A stretch of 26,674 nt of DNA from Methanocorpusculum sp. (GTDB lineage: Archaea; Halobacteriota; Methanomicrobia; Methanomicrobiales; Methanocorpusculaceae). Every line of letters starts with the position of its first letter. Within the stretch, counting starts at the first letter, position 1. This document shows positions 8,200 to 16,377 of the stretch, one piece after another. The DNA lies in the NCBI GenBank assembly GCA_029987315.1, contig DALTVZ010000034.1, forward strand, positions 1-26,674, given 5' to 3'. Under the pieces are notes generated by a model. It was given only the letters and a program-made list of their open reading frames with translations, made no database searches and was not told the DNA's origin. The translations under genes were made by a program, and so were the position numbers.

Positions 8200-8789
8200 T
8201 CACGCTCGAAGGGATCGACGGATCGGGGAAATCGACCCTGTTCAAAGGTCTGCAAGTTAAACTCGCCGACCTTGATCCCCTATTCACCCGCGAGCCAGGA
8301 AGCCCGTTTCTTGGAAATGCGGTGCGCCATGCTATCTCGAATGAGCCTGACCCACTCGTAGAAGCGGCTCTTTTTGTCGCCGATCATGCAGTTCATCTCG
8401 CAACAGTCATCCGCCCGGCACTGGACGCGGGAAGATTGATCATATCAGACCGCTACTCAGACAGCAGGTTTGCATACCAGCAGATCTCCCTAAAAAGTGC
8501 TCATCCCAATCCGAAAGCATGGCTGACTGCCGTGCACAAAGACTGGTCGATCCGCGCTGATCTGACGATTCTTCTTCTCTTGGCACCAGAAATCGCCATG
8601 AGCCGGCTTTCAGAAAGAGAAAAAAAGGAACACTTCGAGAAAAAAGAGGTCCTCGAAGAGGTCCAGAAACGTTATGTCGAACGTATGAATGAAGATCCGG
8701 AAAGGTTCCTTCTGATTGATGCCACACAGGATCCGGAAAAGATCTTGGATTTTGTCGAGAAGAGCATTCGTGCCCGGTACATAATATAA
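8193..8789 (+). CDS. tmk: Thymidylate kinase
   Basis: Phosphorylates dTMP to dTDP with ATP. The P-loop is EGIDGSGKST (about residues 6-15), FTREPGSP is the family's DR/TREP motif, and ISDRYSDSRFAYQ is the DRY motif. The charged lid region (LSEREKKEHFEKK) sits where expected, and 198 residues is normal. The start is TTG at 8193, or the adjacent TTG at 8196; GAGGGG at 8183-8188 is a well-placed ribosome-binding site and no ATG is available before the P-loop. The gene overlaps the end of the HisA-related gene. A run of six T (8790-8795) after the stop may terminate the cofE operon. Confidence 0.9.
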   Translation: MLITLEGIDGSGKSTLFKGLQVKLADLDPLFTREPGSPFLGNAVRHAISNEPDPLVEAALFVADHAVHLATVIRPALDAGRLIISDRYSDSRFAYQQISLKSAHPNPKAWLTAVHKDWSIRADLTILLLLAPEIAMSRLSEREKKEHFEKKEVLEEVQKRYVERMNEDPERFLLIDATQDPEKILDFVEKSIRARYII

Positions 8790-8835
8790 TTTTTTATCCG
8801 AAAGCTCATAATAGCACAAAGCGTATCTATCCTAT
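8790..8835 (+). promoter_or_regulatory. T-run and TATA box between tmk and the second cofE-like gene
   Basis: Six T residues directly after the tmk stop are a possible terminator. TCATAATAG (8805-8813) lies about 27 nt before the ATG at 8836, as expected for a leaderless promoter. Confidence 0.45.
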
Positions 8836-9597
8836 ATGTCGGGTTTTTTTTCTGTATACGGGATTTCTACAGGCCTTCTTGTATCTGGCGATGATATTAT
8901 CAGCCGAGTCATATCCTCCCTTGAAGACACTGACGCAAAGACAATAGAAGACGGAGACATCCTGTTGTTCGCCGAGTCTCCCCTCTCTACGACCGAGGGA
9001 CGCAATGTTAGGCTGGACGATATCACGCCATCTGCCGAGGCTTACCGACTCGCGGAGAAGTACCTGCTCGACCCCAGACTCACCGAAGTCATCTTGATGG
9101 AGAGCGACACGATAGTCGGCGGCATCCCAGGATTTCTTCTTGCCGGAAAATGGGGTCTTATCCTACCTAATGCCGGTGTCGACGAGTCAAACGCCCCTAA
9201 CGGCTGGGTAACTCGGCTTCCGGTCGACCCAGAGGCAACTGCCCTACAACTGCGGGACCAGATCAAAGAACGGACGGGAAAAGAGACTGCGGTCATCATC
9301 ATTGACTCCCGGACCCACTCGATGCGTCTCGGGGTCTCCGGGGTCGCGATTGGCTGTTCAGGCATCGTGCCGATCACCGATGAGCGAGGAAAGCCGGACT
9401 TGTACGGAAATAAACTACAGGTGACGAGACGGGCCATCGCCGATTCGCTTGCTTCCACTGCGGAACTTCTGATGGGCGAGTCCTCAGAAGGCGTGCCAGT
9501 GGTGCTCATACGCGGATATCCTTATGTTAAAAGCGAGAACTGTAGAATCGAAACGATTCCTGCCGAGGAGGATCTATTCCTCAATCTTGGAAAATAA
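8836..9597 (+). CDS. CofE-like paralogue (F420 ligase fold)
   Basis: A second protein of the F420-0 ligase family, 253 residues. It keeps the overall order: DGDILLFAESPLSTTEGRNV where cofE has its SKAKG region, NAGVDESN (112-119), and LLMGESSEGVPVVLIRGY at the end. The central motif differs: IDSRTHSMRLG (156-166) replaces the cofE TDTCGRAFRRGQ, so the DT-x-GR core and one basic residue are changed. CofE-like proteins with an SRT-x-x-x-RLG motif are, as far as I recall, a separate archaeal subgroup. It may ligate an amino acid to another cofactor or act on F420 in a different way. It lies close to cofE, after tmk, with its own likely promoter, and ends tail-to-tail with pfdB. Confidence 0.7.
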   Translation: MSGFFSVYGISTGLLVSGDDIISRVISSLEDTDAKTIEDGDILLFAESPLSTTEGRNVRLDDITPSAEAYRLAEKYLLDPRLTEVILMESDTIVGGIPGFLLAGKWGLILPNAGVDESNAPNGWVTRLPVDPEATALQLRDQIKERTGKETAVIIIDSRTHSMRLGVSGVAIGCSGIVPITDERGKPDLYGNKLQVTRRAIADSLASTAELLMGESSEGVPVVLIRGYPYVKSENCRIETIPAEEDLFLNLGK

Positions 9598-9613
9598 TTT
9601 TTTAAAAAAAAAA
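9598..9613. terminator. Bidirectional T/A-run terminator
   Basis: Between two convergent genes there are six T (9598-9603) followed by ten A (9604-9613). Each strand therefore ends in a T-run right after its stop codon: the CofE-like gene on plus, pfdB on minus. Confidence 0.65.
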
Positions 9614-9614
9614 G

Positions 9615-9992
9615 TTACTGAGCAGCCGGAACGCCGCTGCTGATAGCTTCCTGAATCTGCTTCTGGAGCTGGGTCGCTTTTGTGGTCATAGCCTTTTCCT
9701 GCTTATCCATCGAATTGATGCGAAGTTCAAGGGAATCGATCTTCTCCTCAAGTTCCGTTTTTACGGTGACCTTCTGTTTTTGAATGAGAATGGAACCTAC
9801 TGCTGAGAAGATCACTGCTTCATCAGGAGTGGACTCGACCTCCTCAAGGGCACGCTTCGTTTCACGGAGCGTCATCTCATACTGCATTTTCTGGGACGAT
9901 ACCTGTTGAAGCTGCTGCTGGATCTGTTGGAACATTCCAAGCTGCTGCTGGATCTGGGGCGGGATACCCGCCGTCTGCTGGGGTGCTGTCAT
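9615..9992 (-). CDS. pfdB: Prefoldin subunit beta
   Basis: Subunit of the archaeal prefoldin hexamer that holds unfolded proteins and passes them to the thermosome. The 125-residue protein has the expected two long coiled-coil helices. The first is rich in Gln (QQIQQQLQQVSSQKMQYEM), then a short hairpin with DEAVIFSAVGSILIQK, which is close to the family's turn (YKxVGxxLV), then LEEKIDSLELRINSMDKQEK. It is the last gene of the superoperon and ends at the T-run shared with the convergent gene. Its start lies 3 nt after the end of pcc1. Confidence 0.9.
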   Translation of the reverse strand: MTAPQQTAGIPPQIQQQLGMFQQIQQQLQQVSSQKMQYEMTLRETKRALEEVESTPDEAVIFSAVGSILIQKQKVTVKTELEEKIDSLELRINSMDKQEKAMTTKATQLQKQIQEAISSGVPAAQ

Positions 9993-9995
9993 TTT

Positions 9996-10226
9996 TTACA
10001 ACTCCAATACTTCATGGGATACATTGACCAACCGCAACCACATATTGAGGGATGCCCGAAGGGACGCTGCATCCTCCGCTTCCACAAGGAGAGACACGGA
10101 AGAGTCATCGCGGATGAGCCGCGTGTTGGATTTTTCCCCGGGATCACTGGCGATTTCCGGGACTAGAACTTCATACAGTTTTGCTGCAAATGGGGTTTTA
10201 AAAACAAAGCTTGCAGTATGGTTCAT
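9996..10226 (-). CDS. pcc1: KEOPS complex subunit Pcc1
   Basis: A 76-residue protein, [20 protein letters not shown] at the start, matching small archaeal Pcc1. Pcc1 is the dimerisation subunit of KEOPS, which makes N6-threonylcarbamoyladenosine at position 37 of ANN-decoding tRNAs. The ATG at 10226 overlaps the TGA of the upstream Brix-domain gene (TCAT on the plus strand), which fixes this start over the upstream in-frame Met. The position between the Imp4/Brix gene and pfdB is the one seen in the conserved archaeal superoperon. C-terminal residues (SVSLLVEAEDAASLRASLN) match the family pattern. Confidence 0.8.
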   Translation of the reverse strand: MNHTASFVFKTPFAAKLYEVLVPEIASDPGEKSNTRLIRDDSSVSLLVEAEDAASLRASLNMWLRLVNVSHEVLEL

Positions 10227-10624
10227 ACCATGACCTGCAGGACATACTGTCTTTTCTGGGTGCCGCAAAAAACGATCGGTCCGTCGGCGGTCTCATCATA
10301 AGTGATGGGGACATGCGGTGACAGATGATCGAACAACTCCTTTTCCCGGGTCATAAAACCTTTGGTAAACAATCCAGTACGTTCGGATTCGATCACCTTG
10401 GTTATCAGCATAGAGAAAACCAAGGAGCCATTTACCATCAGATCAAGCACCGGACCTTGCCGTTTCGAGCCCGACAGAAAAATAACGCGGGGGTCATCCC
10501 CCCCTATATCATGAATACCTGATTTCCCACGCTGGACGAACGGGAAGTCCAGAGCAAAGGCAATCTCCTTTGCCAGTTTGCGGACCTCTGCAGCTGGTTT
10601 GCGCGATGAAGTTACAATAGTCAT
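10223..10624 (-). CDS. Brix/Imp4-domain ribosome biogenesis protein
   Basis: A 133-residue archaeal Brix-domain protein. It starts [20 protein letters not shown], typical of the short archaeal Imp4-like family (S-x-R-P...T-x-x-FA-x-x-L in eukaryotes). [19 protein letters not shown] resembles the later RNA-contacting strand. Brix proteins bind rRNA precursors during ribosome assembly. It overlaps the stop of rpoP upstream and the start of pcc1 downstream, so it is translated within the same operon. Confidence 0.75.
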   Translation of the reverse strand: MTIVTSSRKPAAEVRKLAKEIAFALDFPFVQRGKSGIHDIGGDDPRVIFLSGSKRQGPVLDLMVNGSLVFSMLITKVIESERTGLFTKGFMTREKELFDHLSPHVPITYDETADGPIVFCGTQKRQYVLQVMV

Positions 10625-10752
10625 CTGGCTTTAAGTTCTCTCGTGCCAGCTCCGCGGGCTTTGAAAAGAATACGGTGGCCGCAGTAGGGACAACGGATAT
10701 TCGTGCCGATGTCGACCAACTGTTTACAACGGGCACACTTATAAGCAACCAT
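10621..10752 (-). CDS. rpoP: DNA-directed RNA polymerase subunit P (Rpo12)
   Basis: A 43-residue zinc-ribbon subunit of archaeal RNA polymerase. The cysteines are CARC (6-9) and CPYC (21-24), followed by the basic tail [18 protein letters not shown], nearly identical to the family. The ATG at 10752 starts MVAYKCARC; a longer upstream reading frame is only the read-in from rpl37ae. Its end overlaps the Brix gene. Confidence 0.93.
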   Translation of the reverse strand: MVAYKCARCKQLVDIGTNIRCPYCGHRILFKARGAGTRELKAR

Positions 10753-10756
10753 TGGG

Positions 10757-11041
10757 TTATACTCCTTTGGTCTCGATGGCACGAAGAACGACCTTAAGGC
10801 CAGGGGTCTGCGGGACATATGCGCCGCCTGCATATTTGTATCCGCATTTTTTGCATTCCCATATGCCAGTACCGATACGCTTTACAGCTATGGTATCGCA
10901 CATTGGGCACAGGTGCTTCGCGCGGGAGATCTTTTCACTCTCATTAACTATTTTACGGCAAAAACGACCGTATCTCGGACCATAGCGCCCGGTACTACCG
11001 GTTACGCGTCCTTTTGCAACATGTTTACTCTTAGATGCCAT
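10757..11041 (-). CDS. rpl37ae: Ribosomal protein L37Ae (eL43)
   Basis: A 94-residue large-subunit protein with a zinc ribbon. The pattern is CPMC (45-48) and CKKC (63-66) within LCPMCDT...[15 protein letters not shown], as in archaeal/eukaryotic L37Ae. The basic N-terminus ([18 protein letters not shown]) contacts rRNA. GGAGTAATAAAA before the ATG gives a ribosome-binding site on the minus strand. It sits directly after SBDS here, although in many archaea three exosome genes come between them. Confidence 0.95.
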   Translation of the reverse strand: MASKSKHVAKGRVTGSTGRYGPRYGRFCRKIVNESEKISRAKHLCPMCDTIAVKRIGTGIWECKKCGYKYAGGAYVPQTPGLKVVLRAIETKGV

Positions 11042-11099
11042 TTTTATTACTCCAGAAATATCTAGTAATATTCGTCCTTAGTTGTTTTAATAGTATGCG
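11042..11099 (-). promoter_or_regulatory. Short spacer before rpl37ae with possible internal promoter
   Basis: This 58-nt gap is the largest inside the superoperon. Read on the minus strand it has ACTATTAAAACAA and GAATATTACTAG, either of which could be a TATA box, and a GGAG ribosome-binding site close to the ATG. An internal promoter would uncouple rpl37ae-pfdB from the genes upstream. Confidence 0.3.
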
Positions 11100-11801
11100 T
11101 TACTCAAGTATCTTGAGTTCAGCGTCACCTTTCGCCGCAGCGTTTGCCAAATTGAAAAATTCTTCCTGCATGCCGGCCGGAATCGTCACGACACATATCC
11201 AGGATCCATCACTTTGCCACTCATTTTTGTCCATGGTGACATAGGACGCGCTGGAGATGGACGCATACGCTTTTGCCGCAAAGTCCATCGGGAACTTGGC
11301 AGCGATACGCCGTTCTTCAAACCTGATCGGAAGGATAGGACGCAGTGCTTTTACGGTCTCTTTCACCAGATCGTCCACCGACTTGAATGGATCGTAATTT
11401 ATTCTGATCTGTTCGAGAGCCATCTCGATCCGCATGAGCGGATGGGGGAGGCCGGTCTGCGGATTCACAGCATTTCGTGCGATGAAGGAGATAACGCGTC
11501 TGCGTTTTTCCTCTATCAGATGACGCCGTTGCTCAGTCGTCAGATGGATTTCGCCTTTCAGAATGATATGTTTTGCGATCTCCGAAAAATCGGTGGTCTT
11601 GAACACTTTCAGCAGATCTTCGTCAGGGGACTTATCTCCGCGCGAAGCGTTCTCATATACATACATTGCTGCAACAATATCTTCGATGTCGAGATCTGCT
11701 CCGTGCCGCATCTTATCGGCAAGTTCGGGATCGACCAACAACTCAAATTTCAGCCCGTGTGTTTCCAGACGGGCAGTTACTGAATCATCAAGGGAAATCA
11801 T
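11100..11801 (-). CDS. Ribosome maturation protein SBDS
   Basis: The archaeal orthologue of SBDS, which in eukaryotes removes eIF6 from the 60S subunit together with the GTPase EFL1. The 233-residue protein shows the three-domain layout: an N-terminal FYSH domain (KFELLVDPELADKMRHG, DIVAAMYVYENASRGDKSP), the helical middle (ARNAVNPQTGLPHPLMRIE is a strong signature), and a ferredoxin-like C-terminal domain. The start at 11801 has AAGGAG about 12 nt before it on the minus strand, inside the end of psmA. Confidence 0.93.
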   Translation of the reverse strand: MISLDDSVTARLETHGLKFELLVDPELADKMRHGADLDIEDIVAAMYVYENASRGDKSPDEDLLKVFKTTDFSEIAKHIILKGEIHLTTEQRRHLIEEKRRRVISFIARNAVNPQTGLPHPLMRIEMALEQIRINYDPFKSVDDLVKETVKALRPILPIRFEERRIAAKFPMDFAAKAYASISSASYVTMDKNEWQSDGSWICVVTIPAGMQEEFFNLANAAAKGDAELKILE

Positions 11802-11810
11802 GTGACAAAC

Positions 11811-12629
11811 TCACTCCTTTTTCGCAGGAGTTGTCTTGGAAAATTTGGCAACAGCTGCCTTTAATTCATCTGCATTCAGCTTCCTGAATGAGAGGGTCGA
11901 TATTTTTGTTCCGTTCGGGCTCTCGCTCTCCTTTTTGGAGGTGTGCTTTTTTGAATACTCACCGGCGATACCGATCTCGACGGTGTTCATATCGAACTTC
12001 CCTTCGGTGGCGGTATGCAGGGCTTTCATGCCGAGCTGGACGGCCTCTTCAGCCGAGAGACTCTCTTTGTATTCCTGCTCGAAGAGTTTTATGACGGCGG
12101 GTCTGCCAATACCGATACCGGTGGCAGAATACTCCAGAAGGGTACCTGACGGATCGGTCTCGAAGAGATGATACTTAGGTCCGCTTGGGGAAGACTCAGC
12201 CCCGGCAATAAGAAGGGCAGTACCGTAGGGACGTGCTCCACCAAACAGAGTATAACTCTGCATGTGATCGCAGAGTTTCTTTGCAAGTGTCTCCACGTCG
12301 ATCGGTTCGCCGTAGCTGACTCTATTGATCTGGGACTCGACCCGGGCACGATCAACAAGAATCCGTGCATCACCGACAAGACCCGAAGATGCGACAGCGA
12401 TGTGTTCATCGATTCGGAAGATCTTTTCGATTGAGGAGGGTTCCAGAAGACGAGAGTTCACCCGTTTATCAACGAGAAGTACAACTCCTGTCTTGCATTT
12501 GATCCCGACCGCAGTCGTCCCCCGTTTGACCGCCTCACGGGCGTATTCGACCTGATACAGACGTCCATCGGGCGAGAACATCGTGATGGCACGATCATAT
12601 CCACCCATTTGATATTGTTGTGGCTGCAT
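11811..12629 (-). CDS. psmA: Proteasome subunit alpha
   Basis: Forms the outer rings of the 20S proteasome and its gate. The alpha-subunit signature GYDRAITMFSPDGRLYQVEY is at residues 8-27, followed by AREAVKRGTTAVGIKC. There is no N-terminal propeptide or catalytic Thr, as expected for alpha. The length of 272 residues is longer than the usual 240-260; residues from about 225 on hold a Lys/Ser/Glu-rich stretch (AGEYSKKHTSKKESESPNG) that looks like a loop expansion before a charged tail. A TAAGGAG sequence overlapping the rnp2 stop is a strong ribosome-binding site. The beta subunit and PAN ATPase are not in this window. Confidence 0.95.
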   Translation of the reverse strand: MQPQQYQMGGYDRAITMFSPDGRLYQVEYAREAVKRGTTAVGIKCKTGVVLLVDKRVNSRLLEPSSIEKIFRIDEHIAVASSGLVGDARILVDRARVESQINRVSYGEPIDVETLAKKLCDHMQSYTLFGGARPYGTALLIAGAESSPSGPKYHLFETDPSGTLLEYSATGIGIGRPAVIKLFEQEYKESLSAEEAVQLGMKALHTATEGKFDMNTVEIGIAGEYSKKHTSKKESESPNGTKISTLSFRKLNADELKAAVAKFSKTTPAKKE

Positions 12630-12631
12630 TT

Positions 12632-13075
12632 TTACTCCTTAATTATATCATCTCTAGTTAGATATCTATGCCCATTCTCTTTTGAAAGATTATCAACCTT
12701 CTTACCTGTACACAGACACCCCGGATGCGTAGTATCATCAGGAATCTCGGGGACGACCTTCTTTTTCAGTGAAAGAATCGTGCCCGAGGTGGCGATAGAC
12801 CGAAACGCCGCCTGTTCACCGCAGATCTTAGTTATCACCGATAGTGCGGCAATGAGAGACTCTTCGTATCCGCGAGAACACCTGGCGATAGCATACTCTC
12901 CTTCGGACCAGACAACCGCGGGGTGCATTTTTGCAGCTCCGACGTCACCAAAAAGTGAGGTGACCGAGTCAGCCAAGACTCGATAAATCTCCTTTTGGGT
13001 CGGGTCCACCTCGGTGATGACCCGAAAGAGGACATAACGCCAGTTTTCGCGAAGCGTTGGCGGAAGAACACTCAT
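12632..13075 (-). CDS. rnp2: RNase P protein component 2 (Pop5-like)
   Basis: A protein subunit of archaeal RNase P, which removes 5' leaders from pre-tRNA. The start MSVLPPTLRENWRYVLFRV is typical (PPTLR-x-x-RYV-x-F). EYAIARCSRGYEESLIAALS matches the core of the Pop5 fold. The C-terminal part (VPEIPDDTTHPGCLCTGKKV) is poorly conserved. At 147 residues it is slightly long. Its ATG overlaps the stop of rnp3, which agrees with the known Pop5-Rpp30 pairing of the two proteins. Confidence 0.88.
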   Translation of the reverse strand: MSVLPPTLRENWRYVLFRVITEVDPTQKEIYRVLADSVTSLFGDVGAAKMHPAVVWSEGEYAIARCSRGYEESLIAALSVITKICGEQAAFRSIATSGTILSLKKKVVPEIPDDTTHPGCLCTGKKVDNLSKENGHRYLTRDDIIKE

Positions 13076-13716
13076 TGTCCTGCCTCCACGATCTCGACTG
13101 TTTTTTTCGGATAAAGGATACTGTCAATAGAGTTCAGGGATGTGTCGACCTCTAATCGTGTCATGCCGAAAAGCGCGGCAAGAGCCGCGATCTCCGTGAT
13201 GTTTTTCTGACCGAGACATTCAGAGGCCCCGCTTGCGATAAGAAGCGGGAACTGATACTTACGATGGAATGCAAGGACCTCGGCATAACGGGACATGGCT
13301 GTTCGCCGGGTCTTCAGGTCGATAACTCGGGAGAGATCCAAAACGACCCCAGTGTTATGCTGTGCCGCCATCTTTGCAACGATATGATCGAAGCCGCCTT
13401 TGGGGATATCTGCAATACCGGTCAGAAGATGTACACCTTTGGTCGTGATCGCCGTGCGATTGAAACTGTTCTCACCAACCTGCACGAACACAACGGTACC
13501 GGCAGGGATCTTTTTTACCGCATCAAAGAATGCCTTTCCATTCAATTTACCAATCAATCTACCTTTCAGTATAGAAACGCCGGCATACTCGGAGATATCC
13601 TCAACTGGATCACAGGCGATGATACGGGAAAATCCGCAGGAAGCGGCGGTCAAAGCAAATCGACGAAGCGTTGTGTGTGATGATTCATTCGCATACACGC
13701 ATGCGTCTGTTGTCAT
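13072..13716 (-). CDS. rnp3: RNase P protein component 3 (Rpp30-like)
   Basis: A 214-residue TIM-barrel-like RNase P subunit that pairs with Rnp2. The ATG at 13716 (MTTDACVYANESS) is chosen; the open frame extends upstream, but that part overlaps rpl15e in another frame. Family features include strand-helix repeats, HNTGVVLDLSRVI, and FPLLIASGASECLGQKN near the C-terminus. It overlaps rnp2 by 4 nt. The usual first strand of Rpp30 (D-x-x-VYAN) is present. Confidence 0.85.
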   Translation of the reverse strand: MTTDACVYANESSHTTLRRFALTAASCGFSRIIACDPVEDISEYAGVSILKGRLIGKLNGKAFFDAVKKIPAGTVVFVQVGENSFNRTAITTKGVHLLTGIADIPKGGFDHIVAKMAAQHNTGVVLDLSRVIDLKTRRTAMSRYAEVLAFHRKYQFPLLIASGASECLGQKNITEIAALAALFGMTRLEVDTSLNSIDSILYPKKTVEIVEAGQ

Positions 13717-13741
13717 AATGTGAAAAAAAATGAGAACAGGG

Positions 13742-14326
13742 TTATTTACCCAGATTCTTGTGGGAGCCAAGGCTGGGCCGGCACTTTTCAGTTCCGGTTC
13801 CACGGTTGTGGAGTCCACGTCCCTTTCTTCCCGAGGAGGTCTTTCCACGGTACACACGTCCACGGGTGGTTCCGACCCATGCAAGATTCTTGTCGGCGAG
13901 AACAGATGGGCTGTTTCTGTCAACGAGGATGATCTCGTAGTATTTGCTCTTTCCGTCCTGACCGACCCAGTAGGAGTTTAACACTTCCATGTTCGGGTAG
14001 CGGGTTCCAGCGCGCTCTTCTGCGATAGACTGCAGGTTCTTGCCGGGGGTTGCTTTGCGCATCCCCATACGGTTGGTTCTGCGTCCACGAATGTATCTCG
14101 ATTTTCTGCGGCCACCGCGGCGGATGGATGCACGAACAACGATGATACCCTGCTTTGCTTTATATCCGAGTTCCCGTGCTCTGTCGATACGGGTCGGGCG
14201 CTCAAGCCGGACAACGGCACCCTGACGGCGCCAAGTCTGCATTCTCTCCCAGAGGAGTCTCTTTACTCCGGACTCTGCGGGCTTCTTCCACGCGTCACGG
14301 ACATATCCATACATTGATTTCGACAT
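13742..14326 (-). CDS. rpl15e: Ribosomal protein L15e
   Basis: A 194-residue large-subunit protein, first gene of the superoperon. The start [16 protein letters not shown] and the very basic core ([20 protein letters not shown]) are characteristic, and the C-terminus has [20 protein letters not shown] Shine-Dalgarno-like GAGGTGA lies about 8 nt before the ATG on the minus strand, so unlike many first genes in this window it has a leader of roughly 25 nt. The upstream region contains a TATA box and an inverted repeat that may control the whole operon. Confidence 0.96.
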   Translation of the reverse strand: MSKSMYGYVRDAWKKPAESGVKRLLWERMQTWRRQGAVVRLERPTRIDRARELGYKAKQGIIVVRASIRRGGRRKSRYIRGRRTNRMGMRKATPGKNLQSIAEERAGTRYPNMEVLNSYWVGQDGKSKYYEIILVDRNSPSVLADKNLAWVGTTRGRVYRGKTSSGRKGRGLHNRGTGTEKCRPSLGSHKNLGK

Positions 14327-14370
14327 ATGTTGGTTTCACCTCAGGTTCAGCCATCTAGGCTACATTCCTG

Positions 14371-14416
14371 TGATATACAGACCGTATCTGGATACGGCTA
14401 GCTGTAAACTGTATAT
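14371..14416 (-). promoter_or_regulatory. Superoperon promoter with nested inverted repeat
   Basis: On the minus strand CTGTATATCA (14380-14371) is a TATA box about 50 nt before the rpl15e ATG. Directly upstream is a palindrome CCGTATC-TG-GATACGG (14382-14397). The TATA arm itself is repeated inverted on the far side: ATATACAG (14373-14380) pairs with CTGTATAT (14409-14416). The palindrome covers the TFB-recognition/activator position, so it could be an operator. Confidence 0.5.
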
Positions 14417-14424
14417 TATAGGGG

Positions 14425-14940
14425 CTATGTTGTATAAATAATCCGTGATGGTTCAGAAGGCAATCGCTCAGGGCTACCCTTGATTTTTTCCACGACATGG
14501 ATCGCTTCGATGCGAGTGACAGGATACTGACCTGCCTCATCCTTCTCCGCAGACTTGACCATGTCCCAGATCGTTAAGAGCACTAGGGAAACTCCGGTCA
14601 GAGCTTCCATCTCGATACCCGTTTTCCCATAGGTCTTCACCCGGCAGAACGCTTCGATGTACTCGTTAGTCTGTTCAAACCAGATGGTCACACCGCCAAC
14701 AGGGAGTGGGTGGCACATCGGGATCAGGGCCCATGTCTGTTTTACTGCAAGCGTTCCGGCAACTTGGGCCGTTGCAAGAACGTTTCCCTTCACAGCTTTT
14801 CCATCAGCAATTGCTGCAAGAGTTTCGGGCCGCAGATAGATCCTCCCCTTTGCGATAGCTTCACGGGAAACATCGGGCTTTGATGTCACATCGACCATGT
14901 GAACTTCATTATTTTCATTCAGATGAGTAAAAATCGGCAT
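14425..14940 (-). CDS. moaC: Cyclic pyranopterin monophosphate synthase
   Basis: Converts the MoaA product to cyclic pyranopterin monophosphate in molybdopterin/tungstopterin synthesis, needed for formylmethanofuran dehydrogenase in methanogens. Motifs: [20 protein letters not shown] (59-78, with the MCHPLP loop) and [13 protein letters not shown] (104-116), followed by WDMVK (125-129) carrying the conserved Asp and Lys. Length 171. The ATG at 14940 starts [20 protein letters not shown] with AAGGAG just upstream. The gene ends in TAG; two codons later comes TAA. It follows the nnr stop by 1 nt. Confidence 0.93.
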   Translation of the reverse strand: MPIFTHLNENNEVHMVDVTSKPDVSREAIAKGRIYLRPETLAAIADGKAVKGNVLATAQVAGTLAVKQTWALIPMCHPLPVGGVTIWFEQTNEYIEAFCRVKTYGKTGIEMEALTGVSLVLLTIWDMVKSAEKDEAGQYPVTRIEAIHVVEKIKGSPERLPSEPSRIIYTT

Positions 14941-14941
14941 T

Positions 14942-16315
14942 TCAAATCTCCTTATACAGAATATATGCAAGGTGCTTGAGTAAATCGCTTGCGATTAAAC
15001 CATCTCCCGTGTCTTCATCAGAAAGTTCTCCAGCTTTTCCTGTGGCATATACAGCCGCACATGCCGCCTGAAAGGCATCCATCCGTGCAAGAAGTCCGCC
15101 GCACACTCCTGCGAGAACATCTCCAGTACCGCCCGTGGTCATTCCGCGAACACCCGACCGATTGAACTTCACTCGAGAACCATCTGAGATAATATCAATC
15201 TCGCCTTTCAGGATAATTGTCCCGCCGACACGTTTTGCCGCTTCCCGGACGATGATCGCCCGTTCAGAGAGTTTTTCCGGGAACGGGCAGAAAACACGGG
15301 CAAATTCGCCTGCGTGCGGGGTGTATATTGTCTGTTCCTGTGCTCTCGGCAGAGGATTTCTTAGAAGATCCGCATCCACCACCGCGCGTTTTGCAGCGGA
15401 GACGATCTGCGAAGCTACTTCAAGGCTTTCCGGATCGGCCCCTAGACCCGGGCCGGCGATCACCACATCTGCATTTTTTGCGAGGAAGAGAAGACGGTCC
15501 AGATGCTCTTTGCCCACTTTACTGCCCGGCAGTCTCTCAATGATCAGGTCGGGCATGAACCCGTCGACCGGAGCCGCCACCCGAACTAAATCGGCACCCG
15601 AACGAAGGGCGGCGCACCCTGCCAGAAACGGTGCACCCTGATATGGCCCGCCGCCGATCACCAGCACATTACCTGCCCATCCCTTGTGCGCGCCAGACGG
15701 TTTTTTCGGAACTGAAAGAAGATCACCCATTCCACAGAATATCTCGGCTGAAAATGGGATACCAATACTGTATACCTCAGCCCCTTCGGTCTTTGCCAGA
15801 TGGAAAGCAATCACTCGATCGGCCCGTACTCCCGGAGTCGGCATATCACAGGCGAGGACATGGCCCTTTGCCGCATTTATCACATCCACGAGAGATGCAT
15901 AAGGTTCCCGAAGCGGTAGGGAAGCACCGGTACCAAGCAAGGAATCCACGATGACATCGGTTGAGAAATCCCCATGGGACCAGGAGGTGATGATTTCCAC
16001 CGGACAGCTGGCCAATGCGGAAAATGCTGCCCGGTTCTCGGGTGTCTTCGGGCTTCCAGCGATTATCACTTTCACTGCATATTCCTTTGCAAGATGACGA
16101 GCGCAAACAAAACCATCCCCTCCGTTGTTTCCTGTTCCGCAAAAAATAGACACGGAAGCTGGATCTTCGGATCGAACCGCAGCTGCAAGGACGCAGCCGG
16201 CACTCTCCATGCGCTGAGCCGCAAAGACACCGTGACCATCGGCGTTTTTATCAACGACACGCATAGTCTCTGCTGAAACAACACCAAAAAGACCAAACTG
16301 AACCAGATCCCGCAT
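14942..16315 (-). CDS. nnr: Bifunctional NAD(P)H-hydrate epimerase/dehydratase
   Basis: Repairs damaged hydrated NADH and NADPH. The N-terminal epimerase (YjeF_N) domain has [16 protein letters not shown] (60-75) and DSLLGTG. The C-terminal ribokinase-like dehydratase domain (from about residue 215) has [29 protein letters not shown] and [19 protein letters not shown]. The 457-residue fusion is the usual archaeal form. The ATG at 16315 ([11 protein letters not shown]) is preferred to an upstream in-frame start that would overlap the divergent gene. The start codon lies inside a CATATATG sequence shared with the divergent promoter. Confidence 0.92.
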   Translation of the reverse strand: MRDLVQFGLFGVVSAETMRVVDKNADGHGVFAAQRMESAGCVLAAAVRSEDPASVSIFCGTGNNGGDGFVCARHLAKEYAVKVIIAGSPKTPENRAAFSALASCPVEIITSWSHGDFSTDVIVDSLLGTGASLPLREPYASLVDVINAAKGHVLACDMPTPGVRADRVIAFHLAKTEGAEVYSIGIPFSAEIFCGMGDLLSVPKKPSGAHKGWAGNVLVIGGGPYQGAPFLAGCAALRSGADLVRVAAPVDGFMPDLIIERLPGSKVGKEHLDRLLFLAKNADVVIAGPGLGADPESLEVASQIVSAAKRAVVDADLLRNPLPRAQEQTIYTPHAGEFARVFCPFPEKLSERAIIVREAAKRVGGTIILKGEIDIISDGSRVKFNRSGVRGMTTGGTGDVLAGVCGGLLARMDAFQAACAAVYATGKAGELSDEDTGDGLIASDLLKHLAYILYKEI

Positions 16316-16322
16316 ATATGTT
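16312..16322. promoter_or_regulatory. Divergent TATA-like sequence between nnr and the DHH nuclease gene
   Basis: GCATATATGTTA is palindromic at its core. On the plus strand it is about 60 nt before the chosen start of the DHH nuclease gene. On the minus strand it contains the nnr ATG, so nnr must use a box further upstream. Confidence 0.3.
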
Positions 16323-16377
16323 AGTGTGGGTCGGCATGGGTAATGATTTTTCCCCATGCACGACTCACGTGATAAGA

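Noticed and set aside
13717..13923. Longer Rpp30 reading frame
   Set aside because: The extra N-terminal part overlaps rpl15e in another frame; the family begins at the Met encoded at 13716.
14355..14540. Small minus-strand ORF across the rpl15e promoter
   Set aside because: It overlaps moaC in another frame and the inverted-repeat promoter, with no recognisable protein features.
16318..16377. Upstream start for the DHH nuclease
   Set aside because: The additional 20 residues do not resemble the family, and the TATA-like sequence would lie on top of that start codon.
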